This document shows positions 14,031 through 21,041 of a stretch of DNA of 22,752 bases, piece after piece. The position numbers were made by a program, and so were the translations under genes. A model generated the notes under the pieces. It ran no database searches. It had not been told where the DNA came from and saw only the letters and a program-made list of their open reading frames with translations. This stretch comes from JBDRHL01 sp043816955. GTDB lineage: Bacteria; Planctomycetota; Phycisphaerae; Sedimentisphaerales; CAYZTY01. Within the stretch, counting starts at the first letter, position 1. Each line of letters begins with the position of its first letter. The stretch is taken from assembly GCA_043816955.1 (NCBI GenBank), contig JBDRHL010000108.1, forward strand, positions 1 through 22,752. The letters run 5' to 3'.

Positions 14031-15675
14031 TTGCGATATGGAAAATAATTACAATAAACAAATCGGCAGAGCAAAGACGGTTCTGGTTTCACAGCAATCA
14101 CATGATTTGGCCGCAATCTCCGAAATTATAGTCAAACTCATACATAAACAGGACTGTGGTCGTGTTCGTTTTACGGGGTTGGTGGAATTCAGTGACAATA
14201 CAAAAAGACACATTCAAAACGACATTCTTTTACTGATCGACCGGATCACAGCAGCAATAGGAATGTATCCGATCAGCTATGAGATATCGGCGGTTAACCC
14301 CGATATCGCCTCAAGACAGGATTCTGCTGTTAAAGTAAGCGGTTTTTCAGCAGATTTATCAGTATTTACAGCGATGCTTTCAGCAGCCCTGCGGATACCA
14401 ATAGCTGCCAATACCCTCATGACAGGCCATATTGCCTCTGCCGAGGGTGACATTGGTCCTGTAGGCTCTATCCAGGCCAAGGTCGAATCGGCTCTTGAAA
14501 ATAAATTCATAGACCATCTTATCTATCCAAAAGCCAATACAATTGAGAAAACCTTTGATAGAGACCTGCTCAGTATATTGGCGGTTGGTAATACCTCCGA
14601 ATTAGTGAAGCTTGTTTTCAATGAAGAGGATGTTGTTACAGCTTCGCTTGAGAACGGAGTTTTTGAAAACAGTGCGAAAATTACAGGGTTAGCAGAGTTG
14701 GTAAGGAAAACAGCCTTTTACTTTGTTTCTGACAACAACAGTCGCTTCTGGCAGATATTGAGAAGATACCTTATTACGGGTAATTCTGAAAATGCCCGAG
14801 ATCTGCTAGAATTATTTGCCGGCTATTATATCCACAAGATGGCCTATCCAGCCGGTTTTGGTCACAGATTATTCTCGCTTGTCTGTGCGACACCACCGGC
14901 TGTAAGAAGAGTTCCTGATTTGTTTCCGCTGCTCGATACAGGCCTGTGTATCCATCTGGCAGGATTTGCAGAATCGGAGCAGGACTACGAAGATGTTTAT
15001 AAAATGCTCGATGCAAACAGAGGGAGAGTAACACAAAAAAACATTCCGCCGGATATTCCTTTACCATATGAGGCGGATCTTCCAAATCAAGAGAATAACA
15101 TCTTTGACAAAATTGTTTCAGAAATAAACGAACTTGCAATAGCCGAAAACTTCATCGCCACAATAGATTCGGCAAGGGCATCCTTTGTTATGGACTGCGT
15201 TACCGTAGACAGCTATGAGGAATTTCTTGAAACAGTTACCTCTTTTTATATCCATCTTCGATGCTACGAAAATCCTGAACCGGTCAAATCGATAGATCAG
15301 CAGCGTTCCAGAAACGAAACAGTCGAGCTTCTCGAAAATACTTTCCGCAACAACGGTGGTATGGAATCTGCCCTGCAGAGGGCCCGCAATGGTACTGAAG
15401 GTGGGATGCGAAAAATCCTCGATGAGATGACCGACTTTTACAAGCTCAGCCAGCAGGAAAAATATACAACAGCGGTCTTGAGGCAATCAATTGATAGTCT
15501 TTGCTGGGGAGAACGGGTGGAGTTTATGCGTTGTGCGATGGGCCGGCTAAAAAATATTCTGCCTGGTGAACTGAGAGACGAACCACCGGAGCGTTTTGCA
15601 AGGGACTATGAAGCCATAATAAGGGCATATATAAAAGGTATGGATAAATTCACTCAATTGCTAAGAAGGTATTAA
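14017..15675 (+). CDS. Lon-type (S16) Ser-Lys protease domain fused to a repeated helical domain
   Basis: The 552-residue product begins with a Lon proteolytic domain (about 15-200) and has no AAA+ module. GFSADLS carries the catalytic Ser (111, GPSAG in Lon), and GPVGSIQAK ends in the catalytic Lys (155); the 44-residue gap is close to the 43 of E. coli Lon (S679/K722). TGHIASAEGDIGPVG matches the Lon TGEITLRG-x-V-x-P-IGG segment. The middle (200-355) is helical. Residues 360-552 are a helical domain with NGTEGGMRKIL (GG at 462-463), shared with the next two genes and with 19333-19935. The TTG start at 14017 has GGAGTGA (14004-14010) upstream; an ATG at 14038 is the alternative. Proteolysis gated by a partner ATPase in the operon is inference. 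Confidence 0.82.
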   Translation: MNWDNCDMENNYNKQIGRAKTVLVSQQSHDLAAISEIIVKLIHKQDCGRVRFTGLVEFSDNTKRHIQNDILLLIDRITAAIGMYPISYEISAVNPDIASRQDSAVKVSGFSADLSVFTAMLSAALRIPIAANTLMTGHIASAEGDIGPVGSIQAKVESALENKFIDHLIYPKANTIEKTFDRDLLSILAVGNTSELVKLVFNEEDVVTASLENGVFENSAKITGLAELVRKTAFYFVSDNNSRFWQILRRYLITGNSENARDLLELFAGYYIHKMAYPAGFGHRLFSLVCATPPAVRRVPDLFPLLDTGLCIHLAGFAESEQDYEDVYKMLDANRGRVTQKNIPPDIPLPYEADLPNQENNIFDKIVSEINELAIAENFIATIDSARASFVMDCVTVDSYEEFLETVTSFYIHLRCYENPEPVKSIDQQRSRNETVELLENTFRNNGGMESALQRARNGTEGGMRKILDEMTDFYKLSQQEKYTTAVLRQSIDSLCWGERVEFMRCAMGRLKNILPGELRDEPPERFARDYEAIIRAYIKGMDKFTQLLRRY

Positions 15676-15694
15676 AAACAGAAAGGATATTACC

Positions 15695-16276
15695 ATGGCA
15701 GCAATAAATTCACTTATGGCGGAACTCGATGAAAGGACCATCGCAAGTCGGATTGGTATCGCCCATGATGAGGTTAGGATGCAATATCATCTGGGCTCTA
15801 ACACAGTCGGCAGTTTCAATGATTTCAGCAACATTATCACCGATTACTACAATTACCACTATACAAGTTGCGTAAGCAGAGGAGGAAGACTGCCTGCCAG
15901 CGAGGCATATGGACGGGCCAAAGAGCTTCTGGAGCGGGAGTATAGGAAACGCAATGGCGACATCGTTACCGCGTTCAATAATGCCCATGATGGCACAAAT
16001 GGTGGCATGAGAGATGTGCTGGATACGATAGCCGATGGGCTAAAGGCTGAGGTTATTGAGCGTTATATGATGGATATATTTGACAGATATGTTGCTCCAA
16101 ACAGCTGGGAAGATAAGGTCGAAATGATAAGACAATTCATATCCTATTGTGGAAGCATGCTCGCATCTTCCGTAGTTGCAAGCCAGCCGCAAAGATATGC
16201 TCACGACTATAGCGGCCTTATAAGGTCATACATAGAGGGCCTCCAGAAAACTTCTTCAATGTTCAGGAGGATGTAA
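15695..16276 (+). CDS. Free-standing copy of the protease-associated helical domain (193 aa)
   Basis: The whole 193-residue protein aligns by eye with residues 360-552 of the upstream protease fusion. Shared features, in order: a SFNDFSNIITDYYNYHY helix (SYEEFLETVTSFYIHL in the fusion); NGDIVTAFNNAHDGTNGG with the Gly pair at 103-104; MRDVLDTI; SWEDKVEMIRQF; RYAHDYSGLIRSYIEGLQK; and an RR near the end (FRRM versus LRRY). It is predicted all-helical and soluble, with no membrane segment. An AAAGGA site lies upstream of the ATG. The start is 19 bases after the protease stop. The family is not one I recognise. It may co-assemble with the protease as a subunit lacking the catalytic part. Confidence 0.8.
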   Translation: MAAINSLMAELDERTIASRIGIAHDEVRMQYHLGSNTVGSFNDFSNIITDYYNYHYTSCVSRGGRLPASEAYGRAKELLEREYRKRNGDIVTAFNNAHDGTNGGMRDVLDTIADGLKAEVIERYMMDIFDRYVAPNSWEDKVEMIRQFISYCGSMLASSVVASQPQRYAHDYSGLIRSYIEGLQKTSSMFRRM

Positions 16277-16286
16277 CAGAGGTCTT

Positions 16287-16865
16287 ATGAACAGCAAGCT
16301 CGATATTCTGCTTGAATCAATAAGTCTTGAAAGGGTTGTTGAAGAAACCTACAACAGGGCCAACGAAGCCATTGGAAGTTTTAATTTTGGCAGAGCTAAA
16401 ATTGAGACATGGGAAGAATTCAAATGCTGTATGGCCGGATTCCGGAAGCATCTTGACGAAAAGATGTTGAAGCTTAAAAAACCTCTTGATGTCCAGCTGA
16501 CAGAATACTGGAAATACTGTATCGGGCCGCTCTTGAAGGTATACGGCAACAATGGTGATGTCACCGCGTTTACGATTGCCAATACCGGCAATGAAGGAGG
16601 ACTGTATGCGGTACTGAAGGCTTTTGCCATGTACAAAGCTGAAGAGTATACAAAGAATGAGATTTCCGGCAGAGTTTATAGCTACTGGCAAGGTCTGTCT
16701 GCCGCAGAGAAAGTAGAAGCTGCCGGCGAGTATCTGTCAAAATACAGGCATATTATTCCATCAGAGCTTTTTGAATCGGGATCCCCGACCCTTATAGATA
16801 ATTTCTGGCAGGTACTGGAAAAACATCCATTTGTTGTACAGACACTTCACAAGGCAGGACGTTAA
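16287..16865 (+). CDS. Second free-standing copy of the helical domain (192 aa)
   Basis: This 192-residue all-helical protein is a more divergent member of the same family. TWEEFKCCMAGFRKHL matches the first helix, NNGDVTAFTIANTGNEGGLYAVL matches the central segment with the Gly pair at 104-105, and SAAEKVEAAGEYLSKYRHIIPSEL matches the CWGERVEFMRCAMGRLKNIL helix of the protease fusion. The C-terminus differs from the other copies: FWQVLEKHPFVVQTLHKAG slightly resembles the end of the 377-residue protein. An AGAGG site lies close upstream of the ATG, eleven bases after the preceding gene, and the ATPase gene follows after three bases. No enzymatic motif is visible. Confidence 0.78.
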   Translation: MNSKLDILLESISLERVVEETYNRANEAIGSFNFGRAKIETWEEFKCCMAGFRKHLDEKMLKLKKPLDVQLTEYWKYCIGPLLKVYGNNGDVTAFTIANTGNEGGLYAVLKAFAMYKAEEYTKNEISGRVYSYWQGLSAAEKVEAAGEYLSKYRHIIPSELFESGSPTLIDNFWQVLEKHPFVVQTLHKAGR

Positions 16866-16868
16866 ATT

Positions 16869-19352
16869 ATGGGCGATTACGAAAAAGCTATCATTGCTCA
16901 GGGATCCCCATTTATACTGGCCAGCCAGGCACGGGAGATTGTCGCTACAGAGCTGATCAAAGGCTGTGATCCGACTATATGGCCTGATCCTGTTGCTCTG
17001 GAGCCAATTTATTCACCCATAACTATGTCACCGCTAAAATCACAGCCAAAACAAATTGATACCCTTATCACCTATGAAAATAAGCCTGCCGCGGAAGACA
17101 TCGTTAGATTAAAGGTATGGATTTCACCGGATCAGCCATTTAAATGGCATAGAGCAGAACTTTTCTTAAAACATCTTACCAGCGCAAAGAACAGAATTGG
17201 TCTTGAAATTGTTGGAAATCAAACATCGATTTGTGTCAATCTTTTGTGCCGGCGAAACGATATCGACGTGGCAGAGGCTGCATTTGCCGGCAAACTTCAG
17301 AACTGCCGGTTGAGCTTATTTGATGTGGATATTTTTTCAGATATAAGTATCAGTAACTGGTCGAATATGCAGTTCTTCGATTACTATCCATCTGATCCAT
17401 ATTTTCATCTTCTTACCCGTCCTGATGAACTGCAGGATTCACCATTTGAAAGCCTTATTGGCAGCCTGTCTAAAATTCCTTCTGATGGTCTTGGAGTTTG
17501 TCAGGTTCTTTTTCAGCCGACAGAACCGGAACATAACTGGCATAAAAATGTCAATATGCTCACCGACCTGGAATACATAGTCGGTCAAATAAGTAATTCA
17601 GGTACCATTCAGCGGTATCCTCAACAGTCACCATCGGCAGATCTGCATATTATGGCGACCAGAATGGAAACTAAGGCCCACAACGACAAACCTTTTTTTG
17701 CAACGGCTTTGCGAATCGCAGTAATGGGCACGGATAATAACCCTAAATACTTAAGACAACTTTCGGTATTCGCCAATTTATTTCAACACGGCGGCAAGGC
17801 CTTGGATTGCCTCAATGATATTGACTATAAGGACAGGTTGTCAATTTATAATATAAGGGATATGTTTACCCTGGGGTTGACCTTCAGAAACGGTTTTCTT
17901 CTTAATTCGTCGGAGCTTGCCGGCCTTGCCCATGTCCCTCCGGCTGATATATTTGAAAACTATGTGGTTTCTTTTGACATGCTTGAACCTCTCGCATCAG
18001 AGAAAGTTGATTTGAGCCATGGCACGTTAATAGGTTATGCAAAAATAGCAAACCGACAAGATCCGGTCTGCATCCCGGATAAGATAAGATCGAGACACAC
18101 CCACATCATAGGGAAACCCGGCATGGGCAAAACGCTGCTTGAAAAGTATATGATACTGAATGATATCAAAAACGGTTGTGGTATAGCGGTACTTGATCCG
18201 CATGGCGATATGGCAGAGCAACTTCTTGAACATATTCCCGAAGACAAAATCGAAAGGGTTATTTATTTCAATCCCGGAGATCCCGATTGGGTACCTATCT
18301 GGAACCCCATGGCTCCGATTGCGGGCCAGGATATAGGAAGAACAACGGACGACCTTGTAGGAGTATTTAAAAGCTTTGTTACAGGCTGGGGCGATAGGAT
18401 GGAGCACCTGCTTCGCCATGGAATATTCGGCATGAAACATATGGCTGGCACATCTCTTCTGGATGTTTATGAGCTCCTGCAGAAGGGTTCAAAGGCCAGC
18501 GAAGTAAACAAAAAACTTATCCTGGAAGTCGTAAACAACGAAGTTGCCAGGCAGTTCTGGGAAAATGACTTTTCAAAATATGCTGCTAGCGACTTTGGAC
18601 CACCAAAACACAAGCTTAGCAAACTACTTGTCGGCGGAACCGTTTCGCTTATGTTGTCCCAGCCGCACAGTTTTATTGACTTTACCAGAATCATGAATGA
18701 AGGATACATATTTATCGCCAACCTCACCGGTCTGGGCTCTGAAGTTCTTGAGATACTGGGCGGTTTTCTTGTGGCTGTCATGCACATGACAGCCCTTGGC
18801 CGAAGTGTGATACCGGTTGAAAAAAGAAGTCCTTTCTACATATATCTTGACGAGGCACACCGTTTTGTTACCGATTCTATCGAAGATATGATTGCCGAGA
18901 CCAGAAAGTACAATGTAGGTCTTATCCTGGCCAATCAGTATCTAAAACAGTTTAACCCGAAGAAAATCGATGCTATGGCAAGTACCGGCACGACAATAGT
19001 ATTTAACGTTGATACCAAAGACGCATCGTATTTATTGAAAGACTTTCAGGAAAAAGCACAACTCACCGATTTTCTAAGACTCGATGTCGGAGATGCTATT
19101 GTAAGGATAGCAAATAAAATAACAAAGATCAGAACACCGGGGCCTGTTGAAGCACCCCAACGCAATTTTAAAGAGCAAATTATCAATAATTCCAGGCGGC
19201 TTTACTGCAGACCTGCCGAAGATGTAAGAAAAATGATTGCCAAGAGAATGGAAAGAGCAGATCATCCGTTCACGCCTCTGGCCGATACCGATCCCGAACA
19301 GATTAAAAACAAGGCAAAGAAAAGAGGTTTCGATGAGTTCACCGCCTTCTAA
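16869..19352 (+). CDS. TraG/VirD4-like (HerA/FtsK superfamily) ATPase
   Basis: An 827-residue P-loop ATPase. Residues 1 to about 380 form an N-terminal region containing NRIGLEIVGN and LLCRRNDIDVAEAAF. The motor domain has an intact Walker A, GKPGMGKT (415-422), then the LDPHGDMAEQLLEHIP segment typical of TraG/VirD4 and DUF87-type ATPases. Walker B is YLDEAHRF (D661, E662), followed by a LANQYLKQF sensor strand and STGTTIVFNV. Such enzymes pump DNA or protein substrates as hexamers. No membrane helices are seen at the N-terminus, unlike VirD4, so a cytoplasmic translocase is more likely than a secretion coupling protein. AGGAC lies upstream of the ATG. Its 3' end overlaps the next gene by 20 bases. 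It may power or gate the S16 protease encoded nearby (inference). Confidence 0.88.
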   Translation: MGDYEKAIIAQGSPFILASQAREIVATELIKGCDPTIWPDPVALEPIYSPITMSPLKSQPKQIDTLITYENKPAAEDIVRLKVWISPDQPFKWHRAELFLKHLTSAKNRIGLEIVGNQTSICVNLLCRRNDIDVAEAAFAGKLQNCRLSLFDVDIFSDISISNWSNMQFFDYYPSDPYFHLLTRPDELQDSPFESLIGSLSKIPSDGLGVCQVLFQPTEPEHNWHKNVNMLTDLEYIVGQISNSGTIQRYPQQSPSADLHIMATRMETKAHNDKPFFATALRIAVMGTDNNPKYLRQLSVFANLFQHGGKALDCLNDIDYKDRLSIYNIRDMFTLGLTFRNGFLLNSSELAGLAHVPPADIFENYVVSFDMLEPLASEKVDLSHGTLIGYAKIANRQDPVCIPDKIRSRHTHIIGKPGMGKTLLEKYMILNDIKNGCGIAVLDPHGDMAEQLLEHIPEDKIERVIYFNPGDPDWVPIWNPMAPIAGQDIGRTTDDLVGVFKSFVTGWGDRMEHLLRHGIFGMKHMAGTSLLDVYELLQKGSKASEVNKKLILEVVNNEVARQFWENDFSKYAASDFGPPKHKLSKLLVGGTVSLMLSQPHSFIDFTRIMNEGYIFIANLTGLGSEVLEILGGFLVAVMHMTALGRSVIPVEKRSPFYIYLDEAHRFVTDSIEDMIAETRKYNVGLILANQYLKQFNPKKIDAMASTGTTIVFNVDTKDASYLLKDFQEKAQLTDFLRLDVGDAIVRIANKITKIRTPGPVEAPQRNFKEQIINNSRRLYCRPAEDVRKMIAKRMERADHPFTPLADTDPEQIKNKAKKRGFDEFTAF

Positions 19353-19935
19353 ACAACCAGAAGAAATCATCGAAGCTATAATTGACAGGCTCGATGAGAA
19401 AGTCTTGAAAAAACTGATCGATGAACCTATTGACAAAGCTGTGCAGAATTTCAGATACGAATATAAAGAACAGATCAATCATAGGCAGATACAGAAAATA
19501 CTTTCCGCTTTTGCTGCACATATTTACAAAGAAGGCCTCGAATTCAGCTTTGTCCCCAACACCTTGGCATTTACGATACCCCTTCTGGATAGACACTACC
19601 AGGGCAATTTCTCGAACGGATTTACCGCTGCGATACTGGATGCAGGAAGCGGCAAGGAAGACGATATAAAGATAGTCCTTCACCGCATAGCAGAGATTAT
19701 AAAAACAGCAGAGCGAGAAAAATATATCGGCGGCATTTTCACAACCAGTATCGATATAAGCGACTGGCATCTCAAATGCCGGATAGTTGAAATCCTGCTT
19801 GCCAGATACAAATCCTATCTTATCCCAGAAATTCAAAACTGCTCACCTCAACAGCTTGTAGATGAAATTCCTTATCTGTTGAGCATCATTATTAACAACA
19901 TATCTACCTTACAGCAGACCATAGATCCTCTGTAA
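19333..19935 (+). CDS. Divergent fourth copy of the helical domain (200 aa)
   Basis: The ATG at 19333, with AGAGGT just upstream, lies inside the ATPase gene and gives 200 residues; an earlier in-frame GTG/TTG-type extension is rejected. The protein is helical. Despite low identity it keeps the order of the family: QIQKILSAFAAHIYKE for the first helix, NGFTAAILDAGSGKEDDIKIVL for the centre (Asp pair 110-111 where the others have Gly-Gly), DWHLKCRIVEILLARYKSYL for the third element, and a final helix IPYLLSIIINNISTLQQ. It is the last gene of the closely packed operon, and 92 bases with a hairpin follow. The function is unknown. Its translational coupling to the ATPase suggests a direct partner. 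Confidence 0.75.
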   Translation: MSSPPSKQPEEIIEAIIDRLDEKVLKKLIDEPIDKAVQNFRYEYKEQINHRQIQKILSAFAAHIYKEGLEFSFVPNTLAFTIPLLDRHYQGNFSNGFTAAILDAGSGKEDDIKIVLHRIAEIIKTAEREKYIGGIFTTSIDISDWHLKCRIVEILLARYKSYLIPEIQNCSPQQLVDEIPYLLSIIINNISTLQQTIDPL

Positions 19936-19969
19936 AAAAATACGTCCTTCCTGAAACTTGCCTCCGGTT

Positions 19970-20008
19970 TTATCCGCTATTTCTGTGGAAACAGAAAATA
20001 GCAGATAA
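19970..20008 (+). other. Long hairpin between the operon and the primase gene
   Basis: The 17-base left arm (19970-19986) pairs with the right arm (19991-20008) around GGAA, with one bulged A and one mismatch. The top, TTTCTGT/ACAGAAA, is perfect. No T-run follows, so it is not a standard terminator. It may be a processing, stability or attenuation element. The primase ribosome binding site (AGGAG, 20015-20019) starts seven bases later. Confidence 0.5.
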
Positions 20009-20027
20009 AGATACAGGAGCAGGTTCA

Positions 20028-21041
20028 ATGTCAAATTTAAGCACGGCTGAAAAGATAAGACTGTACAAGAGCTTTTTTACAGGCCTTGACAATGTCTATG
20101 GAACTTATGACCCGGATACAGGCACCGTAAGGCAGGCCAAAGAGCCGGTAACAGATGAGGTTCTCCTGGCACACCTCAAGGGAATTCAGCCTTATGGCGT
20201 GTATCTTCTTACAGGTGATAAAACAAAAGCCCTGGCTATAGATTTCGATGAGAATGAACTGGCTCTGCCCATTGCATTTGTCGCAGGTGCCAAACGATTC
20301 GGCATGTTCTCCTATATAGAACGCAGCAAATCCAAGGGCTTTCATGTATGGCTGTTCTTCGAAGAGCCGGTCGAGGCTAAAAAGGCAAGGGCCGTCGCCA
20401 GGAAAATACTTACCGATATGGGAAAACCAAATACCGAGATCTTTCCCAAACAGGACTGTCTCGACAATCTTTCCTATGGCAATTTCATAAACGCGCCCTT
20501 ATTCGGCAAACTTGTTCCAAAGGGCAGAACCGCATTTGTAGAACCTGGTGAACCTGCAAAGGTTTGCGATAACCAGTGGGAGCTTCTGCAAAGAATACAG
20601 AGAATTCCTGCCATCAGGCTGGAGGCCATAATCCAGAGCTGCGATCTTGAGATAAGTGATACAGAAGCCACCTCAAAAGAGCCTGAGCAACCGGTACAGG
20701 ATGTTCAGGAACAGTCATTTGGCTTGCCGCCCTGTATCAGAAGGATACTATCCGAAGGTGTTACGTTCGACCAAAGAATCTGCACATTCCGCCTGGCTAT
20801 TAATCTTAAAAAAGCCGGGCTTCCCTTGGATCTTACAATAGCAACTCTCACCGTCTGGGCCCAGAAAAACAGACCCAAAGACGGCAAACGCATAATCACC
20901 AAAGAAGAAATCAAATCTCAGGCAGAATACGCCTACCAGAAAGACTACCGTGGCTGCGGGTGTGAAGAAGCGGTGATAGCAAGTTTCTGTGACAATAGCT
21001 GTCCCCTGGCTTCACGGAAGAATGGAGGACAGACAATATGA
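20028..21041 (+). CDS. Archaeo-eukaryotic-type primase (AEP) domain protein
   Basis: A 337-residue protein of the AEP/PrimPol superfamily, close in pattern to the small TOTE-type primase domains. Motif I is AIDFDEN (Asp72, Asp74, metal ligands). Motif II is ERSKSKGFHVWLFF (His106, the sxH motif). IFPKQDCLDNLSYGNFINAPLF corresponds to the FPKQD and LGN-x-I-x-LPL segments of the family. After a linker, residues 225-337 form a helical region ending with a likely zinc site (Cys310, 312, 321, 325; GCGCEEAV then CDNSCPL). Such enzymes make primers or fill in DNA. AGGAG lies eight bases before the ATG. The stop overlaps the ribonucleotide reductase start (ATGA), tying primer/DNA synthesis to dNTP supply. 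No helicase is fused or adjacent. Confidence 0.88.
   Translation: MSNLSTAEKIRLYKSFFTGLDNVYGTYDPDTGTVRQAKEPVTDEVLLAHLKGIQPYGVYLLTGDKTKALAIDFDENELALPIAFVAGAKRFGMFSYIERSKSKGFHVWLFFEEPVEAKKARAVARKILTDMGKPNTEIFPKQDCLDNLSYGNFINAPLFGKLVPKGRTAFVEPGEPAKVCDNQWELLQRIQRIPAIRLEAIIQSCDLEISDTEATSKEPEQPVQDVQEQSFGLPPCIRRILSEGVTFDQRICTFRLAINLKKAGLPLDLTIATLTVWAQKNRPKDGKRIITKEEIKSQAEYAYQKDYRGCGCEEAVIASFCDNSCPLASRKNGGQTI

Noticed and set aside
18027..18440. Minus-strand open frame (137 codons) inside the TraG-like ATPase
   Set aside because: It covers the highly conserved Walker A to DPHGD region of the sense protein; the reverse translation shows no domain and is explained as a shadow.
16869..19352. Conjugation coupling protein of a type IV secretion system
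   Set aside because: The motor motifs fit TraG/VirD4, but there are no N-terminal membrane helices and no relaxase or VirB genes in the window, so a conjugation role is not supported here.
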